A DNA stretch of 64,000 nt from Epiperipatus broadwayi (GCA_028023455.1 JAQFVV010000023.1:682001-746000); one strand, 5' to 3'; positions 45,985-59,607 are shown, counted from the first letter of the stretch. Program-made: numbers and translations. Notes: a model not told the origin generated them from the sequence alone.

Positions 45985-46243
45985 TACTATTCCATCATCT
46001 AATATGAGTATTGAATGTCTTTACAAAAATTTAACTTTTATTTAAATATTCCAAATACATTCAACTGTTAGTAATAGCACAACAAGCACGGCAGTATATG
46101 CACATTTTGAGAGGTATTATTCTCCTCTCTTCTTCAGGTGTTGCTGGCCTGACAAATGGTAATACTAGCAAGGGATTCGAAACGATCATATATTAACCTG
46201 TTTGATGTGCTATTACTAACAGTTGAATGTATTTGGAATATTT
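45985..46243 (-). repeat. Foldback repeat family, copy with tail
   Basis: The inverted arms AAATATTCCAAATACATTCA...AGTAATAGCACA (46044-) and its complement (-46243) enclose a middle with CTCCTCTCTTCTTCAGGTGT and GGGATTCGAAACG. A further tail (45985-46043), read on the minus strand, matches the plus-strand tail at 46913-46986 and 15395-15464. No coding frame. The TTCGAA core with GGGAT recalls a tRNA B box. Confidence 0.75.
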
Positions 46244-46439
46244 TAAGCTTTATGTTGAATTTTTTTAAGTATACAAAATATTGAATACTTTAAGAATAAA
46301 AAATGCTTTATGATATATAACATTAAAAATGGACATTAAAATCACATACATTTTTTAATGAATACTGTGAACAGATTCATTTAAGAGCTTTTGATTTATA
46401 AAATTCCATTTGCAGTTAGTTAAAGCATTGCCTCAAAAT

Positions 46440-46565
46440 TTGATATTCAAGAATCTAAAGGTGTAAGTTCAATACCTACGCTAATATTGTCACTGGTAGG
46501 CCAGCAGCACCCGAAGAATCGTGGAGAATAATACTCAAAATGTTGTGTAATTATTAACCTGTTGC
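46440..46565 (+). repeat. Partial copy of the foldback family middle
   Basis: CAATACCTACGCTAATATTG, then CACTGGTAGGCCAGCAGCAC and GGAGAATAATACTCAAAATG match the middle segment at 46765-46850. The arms are missing. It sits between the two fuller copies. Confidence 0.65.
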
Positions 46566-46709
46566 CTTTTATTATATTGTTTGACAATTGCTGAATTGAA
46601 TCTTGCAAAAACAAGTCTGAAAACATGATATTTTTTACATATTAATGATACCAATGGTGAGATTGTTTATAAATGCACAAACTACGGCCACCTTTCAAAA
46701 CTGTTATTT

Positions 46710-46986
46710 AAATATTCCAAATACATTCAACTGTTAGTAATAGCACATCAAACAGGTTAATATATGCACAATGTTTCGAATCCCATGCTAGTACTGTCAC
46801 TGGTCAGGCCAGCAACACCTGAAGAGAGGAGAATAATCTCTCTCAAAACATTGTGCACATGTAAACCTGTTCAATGTGCTACTACTAACAGTTGAATGTA
46901 TTTGAAATATTTAAATAAAAGTTATTTTTTTCTAAAGACATTCAATTCTCATATTAGATCGTGGAAATAGTCCAATATAAAAATAC
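46710..46986 (+). repeat. Foldback repeat family, fullest copy
   Basis: The inverted arms at 46710-46776 and 46846-46912 are about 67 bp each (AAATATTCCAAATACATTCA through ACAATGTTT). They surround a 70 bp middle with CAGGCCAGCAACACCTGAAG. The tail to 46986 (TCTAAAGACATTCAATTCTC, GTCCAATATAA) is shared with 15353-15464. No coding capacity. The structure suggests a MITE or a SINE with foldback ends. Confidence 0.75.
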
Positions 46987-47114
46987 AACTAGAATATCAT
47001 CATCACAAACTTTCAGGAAAACACTACATATATATTTATTTACCTAATAATTGATCGTCGATTTGGCATGAGATACTTAATAGATAAAATGTATGTTTGC
47101 TTATATCTTGAGAA

Positions 47115-47195
47115 AATTTCGATTTTCATACATCCGAGATTCGAACTCGTGTCACAGACGTAGCAGTCTATGTTTAACCACGAGATCAATCATTC
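47115..47195 (-). mobile_element. tRNA-like SINE head or tRNA pseudogene
   Basis: The minus strand reads CTCGTGGTTAAACATAGAC (A-box-like), then GACTGCTACGTCTGTG able to pair as an anticodon-type arm. ACGAGTTCGAATCTCGG follows, a good B box with a CGAG/CTCG T-arm. No proper 7 bp acceptor stem and no correct D-arm could be drawn, so a functional tRNA is unlikely. It is more likely the promoter region of a tRNA-derived SINE. A poly(T) run lies beside it at about 47216-47229. Confidence 0.5.
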
Positions 47196-47281
47196 CCAAA
47201 AATGCAAAAATTGATTTTTTTTTTTTTTATCTAATGAGAAGATTACAACTGTTTCGTATGCATGAGGATTTATTTTATTAG

Positions 47282-48059
47282 TGCATTGTTACACAATATA
47301 TGTTTTGGTTTATCTTCTTAAACCATTTACAATCACGTGTGTATATAACGTATATAGGTAAAAAATACAAAAGAAAATAACATTCCCGATAAATCAAATA
47401 AAGAAAAAATGAAGCAAGGGCTAATTAAAGCAATTTATTTTAGCATCTCAAAATAAATTGTATTAAAATTGGTAAGCATTGTCAATATACAGTGATTGCT
47501 TACAGGCGCTGATTTCGGGCAGAGAACTTGGCATATGTCATTTAAAAAAATTAAAAGTTGAAACACGTGGGAGTGCAACTATAGACCAGAAAGTATGATG
47601 CTTTGTTATTTAATCGAAGAATTGTCCTAAAAACAATATACAATAAAGAAAATAAAACCTAAAATTACCTTATCTTCACTAGTAAAAGAGATAACATGTT
47701 GTAATTTAATCTCAGGCATGTTTATGTCATTAATATTTTATCCGCTGCATAAGATCTCAATTATGGATTGCGTTATTCAATTAGCGCATCAAAACAATAA
47801 ATAATAGTATACATGTGCTAATCCAGGACTCATAACAATTAAAATGGCGCGGTTTACGTGTGCAGCAGAAACTGATTAGATTATAATATTATTGGTTCAA
47901 ATTTAATATATTTTTTATTAAAATGCTATATTTCAGTAAGTATGTGTGAGTGTAAAAGAAGATCAGGAACATTCAGCGGTAATAAAATTATATTTTAGTA
48001 CTAGTAATAAATTTAAATTTTACTAAAATTGTTGAAAATATATGTATAATTCTCTGTCT
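47282..48059. other. AT-rich non-coding stretch
   Basis: Nothing recognised. Slightly less AT-rich patches near 47500 and 47830 contain no motif. Confidence 0.4.
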
Positions 48060-50720
48060 GGTAATATACTCTCCACAAATACATTTCCAAATTGAAGCTT
48101 TACTTGAGCCAACTCCCTTTCACGGACTACTGCGCACAAATAGTAAATATTGACATTGCTGACGGAATAACCTCTTTAAGCAAGAAGACCATAAGAATGT
48201 TAACCAAAGAAAACATAACAGAAGCTATTCCCTCAGAAGCATATATCTACTTCAAGAAGATTAAAATTTTGAATATATCACCTGACCAAGCCTGTTTTTC
48301 ACTAATTGAAATATTACAGTCTATTATTGTTTGCCATACAAAGAAAAGAAAAGGTCCAATCACATTAACGAATGAGCTTGACTCTCTAAGTCTACAAATT
48401 AAACTCTGTGCACAAGACTCAAATACTGTAATATCTAAAACTTGAATAGCCTAAAATGCCAATACAGAAATAAACAAAAACAAATAGCAGAATACATATC
48501 TATTAAAAAGACAAAAATATTTCTCTGAGTTCAGCATTTTTGGACTCGGGGGTACCTAAGATGGGCACTTTAGGCTCAAAGAAAACGTCCCCCTGTTCAA
48601 ATAAAAAATAAACGGAATTTCCTATATTGGCAACTCAATGCTCAAAGTTATAAAACAATACTTTCAAAAAAAATTACAAGACAATTATCATTGCAGAGAA
48701 AACAATGAAAGAAAATGTGGCAATAATTCTAATCATGAAATCACACAAACAATGATAGCAGCTAAGTTACACTCCATCCCAACAATATTTATCCTGACCT
48801 GCATGAAATTCCAAAATTCATATTGGCTCATTTAAGTCAATTCACAGTTCCAATTATTCATAACATGCTAACTTTCCTTGCCAGACATAGAATATCTACC
48901 CCAAACCTATATCCCATTGCAATGGTTCCATTCAAAAAGGAAAATGATGCAGAAGACCTTCAAAATATTAGGCCACTTTCAATGACTCCAATCTTTATCA
49001 AAGTTATGGAATCACTGATAAAAGATAAAATTCAAGGTAAAATCCTCTCCCAATAATGCCTATATGCTAGAAAGGGTTCATCTACAATGATTGTGATTAG
49101 TGTGGTAAGAACCCTATTTGATGAAATAAGGCTTTCAAATAAATCAAAACCAATAGCCATCCAATTGGACATCACAGTAGCTTTTGATTCTGTAAAAATA
49201 AACACTTTAATGGTCCTACTTGAAGATTTAGCAATACCTGCCCCATTAATAAATATAATACACAACTTTCTTAACAATAGATAGATTTCTATATCATTTA
49301 ATGGAATACTCTCCCAACCTTTTAAACCAGATTTGTCAATCTCGCAGGGCTTGCCACTAAGTGCACTTTTGTTTATGACATATATCAATCCCCTCCTTAA
49401 AAAAGTAGAACTAGATCTTCCTGGAATATATTGCCATAGGCTTAAAAAAATTATTAAAACTGTAGCCTATATGGTCAATGTTTTAATCCTGTTACCATCC
49501 TCATAATACCTGCCAAAGCTATATAAGATCCTTGAGAAATTCTTTAAAGACTCGGGTCTTAAACTAAACCCACTAAAATCTGCAACATGGAAGATACTCT
49601 CTTGGAAAAAAAGTCCATTCTAATTTTATAGCTCAGTCAGTCACTCAAATCTCATGTGAAATTCAACAATCTATAATAAACTCCATGGATATTTTAACAA
49701 AAACCTTGCCTCTGCCTACCTCTCACTTCAAGGAAAGGTAGCTTTTCTCAATATAAAAATTATGGCTACCTTCCCATTATTAAAATAACAAAAACCTTTA
49801 CAGATAAAATTAATTCACTTGCAGCCAGACTATTCTGAGGTGGCAAAATAGCTTCACTCAGCATCAAAACCATGCAATGCCCTAGGAAACTGGATGGATT
49901 GTCTTTTCATTCAATCAAACCATTCGAAACTCAAAAGACACATAGCATATTAATACATTTAATCAGACTCTTTATCTATGGTGTTATCATTAATCCAGTC
50001 CCCCAACTGACTGTCTTCCACCCCATAAGCCTAACTGGTTAGACTCCAGAATCACTCACCTAAATAACTACTTATATTTGTCAGACAAAGCCTTTATTAA
50101 TAAATTAAAAGTTTGGGATGTGTACCGCCTATTATTTAATCAACCTACCCCTATTGAAGGAATTTTAAACATTACAAATCAATGGATAGCTAAGCTATTC
50201 AAATTCTGGAATTTATGGAGCCTAAATTCTTTGATCTTGCCATCAAAATTAACAATAAGTCCATGTTTACAAACTGGTCCCTTAAGCATAAAAGGGGGAT
50301 CTCCAAAATTAATGCAAACTGTAATCTTTGTGAAAAGGACGATGAGACATTTGATCACTTGACCAGATCTTGTCAGGGGCTAAATGTCTCAAAAAAAAAT
50401 CATATTTGACAACTCAAAAATAGATTACTATACAATCATTTCACTTAAAAAAGGTATAAAATCTAAACAATTTGCAATAATAGGACTTCCTTTGTTCATC
50501 ACATTTGCCCTATGGTTAGTCAGATGCCATAAGACTTATAATTTCCCTCAACAAAATGAGAAACAATTTTTTCTGAACTTGCTTTCAAAGATGAAAAAAG
50601 AGATGAAAGTTTAGCCCAATCTAATAAATACAAACACTTGGGACCTATTCAACATCTAATCAAATACTCAATGCAGCACATGTATATTTCCAGCAAAGTG
50701 AAAACTCAAGGATAACTCCT
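48060..50720 (+). pseudogene. LINE fossil: reverse transcriptase plus zinc-binding tail
   Basis: An open segment at 48092-48445 (117 codons) fits the linker before a reverse transcriptase. After a gap, IRPLSMTPIFIKVMESLI (about 48969-49020), then RKGSSTMIVISVVRTLFDE and QLDITVAFDSV (49162-49194), with both motif-A Asp residues, are recognisable. LSISQGLPLSALLF follows as motif B (near 49340). The catalytic pair is lost: the place reads AYMVNVLIL (near 49465). The 3' part gives VWDVYRLLF (50112) and CNLCEKDDETFDHLTRSC (50318-50372), a Cys-Cys-His-Cys zinc-binding tail like the zf-RVT domain. Many stops and shifts make it inactive. No endonuclease was seen and the clade is uncertain. Confidence 0.75.
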
Positions 50721-52931
50721 AACCACTGCTCAATTTTTGAACCTATTGATCATTACTACCAGGAACACTCCTGAACCAATACCATCAAGCTTTGCACTTG
50801 AAACCATACTAAAACATGAATTATGAACTTACAACATACTTTTTCAATTTTATTAATGTAGTTTTTCTTTTCTGATTACATGTAATGCACTTACTTGAAT
50901 AAATATTTTGGGAAGAAAGTGTAAAAGACATGCGAGCATAAATGAATGAAAAAGATTGTACTAAATTTATTTATAATGACAAAGAAAGCATTTATCTATC
51001 TGAAGAAATTGTATATCATTCGTAATTATTTCAAAGTAGTAAAAGTTAACCTTGGAAATTCACTGTTACAAACATGTTTTTCTGATAATAAGAATATACT
51101 AGGATTCAATAAAATTGAACTTACTAAAATGTTTAACAGCATTGTTTGATGATTATTGTACAGTTTTTAAACAAAAAAATAATTTAATGGCTTTATTGGT
51201 TGAGAATTCATAAAAAAAATTTGAATATTTGGGAAGAACCAGTTCTGGAATCGATCTGAAGAATTTACAGAGTTTGATACTCTTCCACTGCCTTAAATCA
51301 CAAAGTGTGATTTAAAAATTAAATTAAGAAAATAAATGAAAAATGTCACATCGTCGTCAAGTAGTGAGAGTTTCCCATCTTTGTCTTTACTTTCTCAATT
51401 AAGAGTTTAGCTATTTATTGACCAGTAATTACATAATTACTGAATTAGCTATGTCTGGCTTTCTAAAAGAAAAATCCTACGTTTTGTTGAAATCCGAAAA
51501 AGTTTTGTCTGAACTGGATTCAAACCTCAGTTCACAGGTATATCATGCAAATATCCTAATCACGGTATCAAAGAATATTTAACTTATCAAATATCTCATT
51601 TAAATTGTACTAATTTGCATTATTGTAGTTCACTTGAATATTTGTGATGTGTTTATACTGTAGAATAAAAATAGATTTAAATATATTTATTATATAAAAT
51701 ATATATCTACAGTATTTCATGTGTAAATGTTAAGCCACAACAGTTCCCATTACTTACAGTTGGCTAACTATTTAAGTCTAGTCATTAGCATAACAGCTAA
51801 TAATGATTGGGAAGAAATGCTATGACTTCCCTTTAGGAGCCTAACATTTCCAAGATATAGTTGGCTTATCACATACATGTACAGTAATGACTGTAGATAA
51901 CAGTTTCCTCCTCCAGCCTTGAGCATATCTCACTATATTATACAATATTGTGGGTAATGTACATTGTCTGATACTATTTGAACATTTGAAAGTTATTTTC
52001 ATTCTCATGAATCTCGATATATAGCAAGGTTCCTGTCCTTACTGGAAGTAATCAGATTTACTGAACTAGCTTCCAATTGTTCTCTTTATTTCATCAACTG
52101 TTAGTTTATTTTTATTGCTATTTCATTGCTTAAATTTTATCTGATCTTGATAATATCATAGTAAGAACAAGTCCATTATTTGAGTGTAAACTTCTACTGA
52201 GTTTGAAAGACTTATTTACCAATGAAATAAGTTTAAGAATTAGAAATCATATTGTATATTCTATTTGATGAGTGTAAAACTTTACAAAATATGATAAATA
52301 TATTTTTTTTAAAATATAGTGAGGGAGATGGAGTGCATTGAAATAAGAAAAATAGATTTAAAAAAAAAAAAACTGTTAAAAATAATCAAGTATTGAACAA
52401 TATATGGAGAAAAGTTTCCGATAAGAAAATAGAAAAAAAAAATCGAATTTAACTTGTTCTAGATGGTTATGTTTTACATGTAACTAAAAAATATTAAGTA
52501 CAGAAAAAATTAGATGACTTGAAGAAAGGAATAAATAATCATGTGTAATAAAAAGTAATTGTTTGTATAGTTTGTGTAACATCAAAATAACTGATTGAGC
52601 AGAACAGCTCATTTAGCTGAACAAATAGATTTATTTTGCTTACCCGACGATTGATGTAGAAATTTTGCTATTGAATTTCCTGCTTTATCAATGCTAAAAT
52701 GCTCAGAGTATTATCTAGTTATTTGAAGATATTACTGATATCAGGTTTTTGAGAATCATTTAATAAATATATTTGAATTTTTTTTAAAAATGTAATATAG
52801 CAAAAATGATCAGATAAGTGGCATTACCATTTAAAATATCTTAATGTTATAAGAATTTCATAACTAACCAAATGTTGGCATTAAATAGTTATTCTAAATT
52901 TGGCTCAAGTAAAAAAACTTACATACAAACA
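50721..52931. other. AT-rich non-coding stretch
   Basis: A 67-codon frame at 50946-51149 (YIIRNYFKVVKVNLG) has no known motif. Nothing else was recognised. Confidence 0.4.
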
Positions 52932-53032
52932 TGAGTAATATTTACTGAGGCTATAACCTCGAGAATATGCGTGTAAAATGCGATAATAGGGACCTCTACA
53001 GGTGTTTAACCACAAGCTTACGCTATGGAAGA
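52932..53032 (-). repeat. Short dispersed repeat, copy 2
   Basis: Reverse-complement partner of 35794-35890. The shared runs TAGGGACCTCTACAGG and TTTAACCACAAG, with GAATATGCGTGTAAAAT, support one family at two places. It keeps TAAACACC where copy 1 has TAAGACC. Confidence 0.6.
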
Positions 53033-56000
53033 ATTGTCAAGCATCACATATATCACTTTGAAGCTAAAAGATGTCTCAGAACATGAGCTCACATAATAAC
53101 ATATCAAAATTTAATATTTCCATATAAAGTCTAATTAATATACAGTATATTGTGACAGCATTCTGAATCATCTATAATAAATATCTAAGTGATTTATTTT
53201 TTGTTCTTTGAATAAGTTTTGGATAGAAAATAATTCATATAGCAGCAATGGTTGATATCCTATCTATTAAATGGATATAGCCATCAAATATTAAATGTCA
53301 TAGTTAAATAAATATAGTCATGCAAATTTATGAAGTTATGATAGCTTACTTTTTAGAGTACTTTCCAATATGCATATTTTTTACTAGAGATCAGCAACAA
53401 TATTCTTTATATTTTGTTTAAGCTTTCTTCACATACATCACATTAATAGCTCACAGTTTGGGATAAGCTTTGTTTACAATAAAATATATTGTTTATAGAA
53501 CTGCAACACACATATATATTCTAACCTAATAAATAAACGAATGTTTATTAAATCACTTCGGAAAGCCCAAACGCTTCCTTCTATGATTCGGGTAGCAAAT
53601 CCTATATTTTTACCTAATATAGCTCTTCGTTTGGTTAGTTATAATAATTCAGCTACAGCGATATGCAGTTCAGACAGAGATAGAATTAAAAAAAATTATC
53701 ATTAATAAAATAAATTTAAAAAGAAAATTTAGAATAACTAACATTCTTTCTCTATCCAAAACACCTTCTCTGAGCTGTAAGTACTTGCACTGTTCGACAA
53801 TGATGATGATGATTTCATGTCATTGTTAATATTACTGACTAAAATAAAACACTCATTAATTTGCCAATATGCTCTCAATATTTTATTATTATACAATTAG
53901 AAGTTTCAATCTCTTAAGCCATGCCACGCTTGTAATGTTGATCATAATTGATCAATTCTTAATGTAAGAGCACTTATAATAATGACACTAATCTCAGGGT
54001 TCTCTGTTATTTTTAAAGAAAAATGCTCAGCAGTATTGTGTTGTCGCATATGACTGACATTCTGGTCGGCTATAGGAAACATTTACCATATTTAAATTCC
54101 AGGTGTCTTCATCCACATATCAACTATTATAATATTTAACGAGATGATAACCATATTCAATAACAACGCATAATTTTGAATAATACAGCCATTTTATCCA
54201 GAATCTCAGTCGGAATGATGAAAAGACAAGGGTGCTTTTGTGTCCTTCCATCATCCATGACAACACAATAATTTAACTAAGATTTATTACTTAGACACTT
54301 CACTTAAATGTGTATGGAACAATGTGCAACCAAAACCTACTAGTTTGGGAATAAAGTGATTTTACACACACATAAAATAAAATGTCTTGGTCTGAAGTTT
54401 TCAATTCCATAAATAATTCTTATTAAATTAAAAATATAATGAAATATTCTGATCTGCTTACAATTGTCTATCTGGTGTATTGAATTTAAGAGTTCATAAA
54501 TGATTTCGGACTCAAGAAAAGTATTGCAAGTATTATGCAAATACACTTTTATTTAGCACACAAGAAAAATGACTCAAAACAACTTGTAACAAGACTATAA
54601 TTTATTATTAAATTTTAACAAGATTATAATTTATTATTACAGTTTAACAAAACTATCCTTTATGATTAACATAATAAATAAACATATACAATTTATTCGA
54701 TCCCATATGGATAAAACAAAATATGACTAACATTAATTCGTCTATACTTTTAGACTTGGATTCGAACTACTTCTTCATCTTCTTTTTACATTTATGCAAA
54801 TTGAATATAACATAATAAATATTATTATCGATACATCAACTCATCCATTTAGTGTATCTTATATGAACGGCTGCTTAACTTTATTAACTAACTATTTGTT
54901 TTAAAATAAAAATAAGCTGATTCTAGGCAATGCGTACAAACGATTTTTATTATCATCTTTAATTAAATGATAGTTTTTATTTAGATAACTTATTATAATT
55001 TATGGGTTATTTATCAGAAGTTACACTTATTATTTTAATATTTACCTTAATAACAACTGAAGTTGTTATATACATTGTATTCCTCAGTATAAGTTATATT
55101 GTGAGTGCTACTTAATCATTAACCCGAATTAAACCTAGTATTTGAACCCTCCATTGGCAAATAAAAATTTCTAAATCACGCAATTTTAAACTTACTCTCT
55201 CCATTGACTTACGTGTGGATTACCAGCACTATTCCGCTGCACAATCCAGACATCCGATCATATATACTAGCACGCTATTTATACTAAATGGATCGTAAGG
55301 AATTAACCTCTAATATACCCGTTATCTTGCCATAACTTTCTAAACAAAACACAATATTCAACACCTTCCGTGGTGGAATTATCTCTATTTTCTCATGAGG
55401 AATATGGAATAACACCGAAGGTCTGTAGAGTTAACTACTACATTAAAATAGTTTGGTGGGTCCTTGCCTCTTACTTGGGCATAATAGGAACACACGCCAA
55501 ATATAATCCTCTCCTGGGATTTTAACGAATGAAATACACTAAATACGATATAAATTACTGATCGTCCTAACTCTGAGAAGCGATCACTTGGGTTATAAAC
55601 ATTCCCGAATACTAGATTTATCTATTCCCCTCATGGAAAATAAAGCTTTTGGGGAGATCATTTTCCATCCCACAAAATAAAGACATTACAGTTATTACTT
55701 ATGCGAATCTTAAGCATATACCAATGCTATATCAGGGCAAGACAAGCAAATACACTAATTACACTAAATTTATGTTCCAGGGTATACTTAGATCAACGTC
55801 TGAAATCAATGGATAACACAGAATAAAACATAATAATTTTCACCTTTGCCAAAGAAACATTCAACAAGTAATTGATAGTATAGTATCTTGAACTAAATTA
55901 AGTGAATGCGTTAATAAAGAATAATTGGGAATAAGTTCCGCAATTAACATAGTATAAATTTGTTTCAAACTTTAAATAAGTAATATCCTGTATAGCACTT

Positions 56001-58800
56001 TTCTTTAATTACTTCTGATAATTTTAACTAGATATTTTACCTATTAAGTATCTAAATTTTTCTTCTTTTACGCATCTAACTTATAAATTTATACCCATAA
56101 TTGCATATCATAAGTAAACACATTTTATAAAAAAAATTTCCATGTCAAATATAAATTTAACCTAGAATAATTACAGGAAAACATACCTTTATGATTACAA
56201 GGTCATTTAAATATTACTTGACTATACAGCCTTTAACCTGTAGATATAAAAAAAAAATACACATAATTTTACAAATTAGTAAAAAAAATTATTACTTAAC
56301 AAGTGCTTATTATCTCACTAGAAAATTGTTTTTCCGTTGGGCAATTTATCTAGATGAAGAACTTGATCCATTCGTAGTTCACGAAGCAAATTTAAAATAA
56401 GAAACACATTTTATTATTTCATTTATATAAAAAATTGCCTCCATTCTGGTGCAATTAATAAATTAGGCAAAGAAAACATAGCAGCGTTGGATGTTAACTC
56501 TTCCTTGAATTAACTGATATAATTTTGGGATCCCAGAAAACAATACATATTTTAACATGACGAATATTTGACGATAGATGATCACATATACAATTCTTTT
56601 CTTTTTACTATTGGCGATACGTATCATTTTTAGCTAGCTGGCTTATGAATAAAATAATGCGCGAATTTTCCAAAATGCTATTATTATAAGGACTGCAGCT
56701 GACTTACGTGGATATAAAGTTTTAACGACTCCATTTGATGTATAATATAACATATTATATTATGGTTATAATTAAGTCACTAATGTTTGTAGTTTTTATT
56801 CCTACTCTAGGAATTATAATTTGTCTTTAATAAGGAATTCTCCGTAAAATGCACACATACAAATTTTCTGATATTTGCCTTGAGAAAATTTATATTTTCT
56901 TTTTAAAAAATATACAGGTGCATAAGTAAATATCCTTGATCATTAATATTATTTTTAGATAATTTTCAGTGAATAAAACATATTTTAACGTGGGGAACTT
57001 ACATTATTTTCAAACGCAGACAATTTCTTTTAGAAAGAGCGCGAAATGTTTCTCGTCAACTTTCTTTGGCTTTTATAATATTTCTTTTAATTATAAATTT
57101 TCTTTTATACCACGAAAAGATAATTAAATAAGGTAAAGTTAACAAATCATTGATTATTTCCTGGAAATTATTTATACCACTTATTTTAAATATAATGACA
57201 TTTTCAGTGATTGCTGTAGTTAATACGGTCATTTTGAACTTTAGCATAAGATAGTACAATTTTGCGTATAAAAAGCTTTAAAATAGGTAGATGGCAACAG
57301 AAAACAGAATATCTTATCAAATAGGATTAGCAACGCATGATATTATTAAAAATTTACTTGACTTATATTTATTTCTGCAATAAAAAATAATAAAAAATTT
57401 GTTACCGAATTTCAGTACTGCTTCCTCCTTGTAAAACTAATGTCAGACTAAACTTTCTTCAAAATTTGGCGGTCTTGTTTTAGCGACCTCTTACAGAAAA
57501 ATAATCATTTAATTATAACATAAACAAAAGAAAGGAAAAAAAAAAACTTATTACAGTCATATATTTCCGTATGATTTAAACAGATTACAAAGTAATTTGA
57601 CAAATAATGAAAAATAATAAATATACTTAATTAATAATTAGTGATGTATATTTCTTTTAAATATGATTTTCTACAAAATAAATTATCAGAAGTTATTGTG
57701 CTTTATGATAAGACATTTATCTACTCTCCCTCTACCCATCCAAAATCAATTACTGTTTATGATATGTGCTTTTATACTATATTAAATTGCTCTTATTGTT
57801 TATACTTTAATTAAATTATTCATGCTCTTCTTCAAAATGACATTGGATTACCAAATTTTTTAGTTATTTGCTTAAAACACGTTAAAGTGAGTAAATAGCA
57901 TATTTTATTAATCACTTAATATTATTATTATTTTACTTTTTTATTTCCTAGAAAAGGAAAGCATTGTTTTCCTGTGGAAATAATGCTAAATAAACCAAGT
58001 GTCGATAACACTAGGTTACAATATATAGCATGCTTTTTTATATGCATAGTTTATAAATAAAGATTATAGTATAAACAAAATTAAAAAATAATATAATTAT
58101 TAATAATAAATTGAGGGGCACATTTACATATATATTTTATAATGATAGCAAGATATATGTATAAACTCACCCATATTTGTGTTACATATTTCATAATTTA
58201 AAAATAAATAATCAAATTTATTAAGAAAGAAAAAATTGGTTAAAGAAATAATTAGTTAAGAAGTAGATTTTTGAAACATAATTTTGTAAAAAAAAAAAGG
58301 ATTGCATTATATTTTCTAGTATTAAAATAGAATAAAGATTTTTATTGAGAGCAGATGGGAAAAAGAATTAGGAGAAATAAAAATTTAAAAACTCACTCTC
58401 TTTTTTATAAATTAAAAGTTAAAAGAGTAAAATGTTTAAAAATAAATCTTAGTGAAAAAAAAAAAGAACTAAAATAAAAGGGTTAATTAATTAATTAGTA
58501 AATGCCAGTATAATTCATGGCTGATAATAAATATGAAATATTTAAAACTAAAACTGATAATAGAATTAATTACAAAGTATGTAAACTATCTCATCAGCCT
58601 AAATGCGATGAGATAGTAGATTAATCTAGGAAAGGATGAAAGAAAATGTAAAATTAATTAAAAGAATAGATTTAAGTTAAGATAAAAAATAAAGGCTATA
58701 AACAAAGAGAGAGAAAAAAGGTATAAAAGCTGCAGTTATCTATTGTTAAGTTTTCATATTGATGTTTTTTCTTGAGATTTACTCAGATATCCAGAAATAC
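53033..58800. other. Long AT-rich stretch without recognised genes
   Basis: The part at 55170-55850 has a somewhat more even base mix, with no homopolymer runs, and could be old single-copy DNA. No open frame shows a family motif. A stretch at 58015-58135 resembles 35310-35430 (AATTGAGG...ACATTTA.ATATATATTTT). No repeats or transposon ends were found elsewhere. Confidence 0.4.
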
Positions 58801-59229
58801 AGATATTCAGAAATTTAAATGTAGTAGTAAACTAGTCATTACTGCTGTGGATAACATCAATGCCAAAGTTACAGAATTAGCAACATGCATTGCTAGAAAG
58901 CCATAGCAGTGTTTGACTGGGATCCATGCCCCAAAGTCCTCTGCAAAATCAACTGTCCTCACCCAAACCAATGTCTGAAGCAAATGCCTAAATGGTGAAA
59001 TAGATGCTGCCACATAATCTCTCTCCCATTGTCAAGCTTAAAAATGGAAAACAAACCATGAAACCACTGATGGAACACCAAAGGTCAAACAATTGGAAAT
59101 TGACAATTATAAAATCTAGGTAAATATATTTTTGATCACTGTCTAGATGCTTTAGTTTAAATAAAATGAATTTAGTGAAGGAATATTATAAAATTTGGCT
59201 TGAACTAATCATTTATATATCTTTATGTA

Positions 59230-59607
59230 AAATATTAATAGAAGAGCAATACAGAGACTTCAGACCACTCAAAGAAGTATGGAGAGATGTATTTTGGGAG
59301 TAACAGGAAGAGATCGAAAATGCAATGTATGGGTAAGAGAACAAACAGGTGTTACTGACCTCATTGAAAAAATTAAAAGATTGGAGTTGGGCTGGACATA
59401 TTGCTAGAAGAGATGATAATAGATGGACAATTGAAATTTTAAACTGGATTCCAAGAGATTGTAAAAGACCCAGAAAGAGACCACATGTGAGATGGATGGA
59501 TGATATAAGAAAGTGTGTAGGGGTGATGTGGAGAAGAGAAGCTAAAGATCGGAGAAGATGAAGAGACCTTCATCCTGCAATGGATTGATAATGGTTGATG
59601 ATGATGT
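59230..59607 (+). pseudogene. RTE-like LINE 3' tail fragment
   Basis: It reads QRSMERCILGVTGRDRK (near 59263) and TGVTDLIEKIKRL. After a one-base shift near 59378 it continues SWAGHIARRDDNRWTIEI and RPHVRWMDDIRK (near 59490), ending KDRRR. This is the C-terminal tail of RTE-like endonuclease-reverse transcriptases common in arthropods. It differs from the tail of the 2185-5675 element, so it belongs to another subfamily. A short ATTGATAATGGTTGATGATG tail (59582-59601) ends it, the simple-repeat 3' end expected of RTE elements. It is 5'-truncated, as target-primed copies often are. Confidence 0.8.

Noticed and set aside
50946-51149. 67-codon frame downstream of the LINE fossil
   Set aside because: No motif and no junction with neighbouring frames; probably chance.
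58857-58995. Cysteine-rich segment (DWDPCPKVLCKINCPHPNQC) suggesting an antistasin-like exon
   Set aside because: The remaining cysteines of the domain are missing, stops flank it closely and no convincing splice sites frame it.
58807-59013. 68-codon minus-strand frame with a hydrophobic end
   Set aside because: No signal or membrane protein family fits and the segment overlaps the cysteine-rich plus-strand reading, so neither is convincing.
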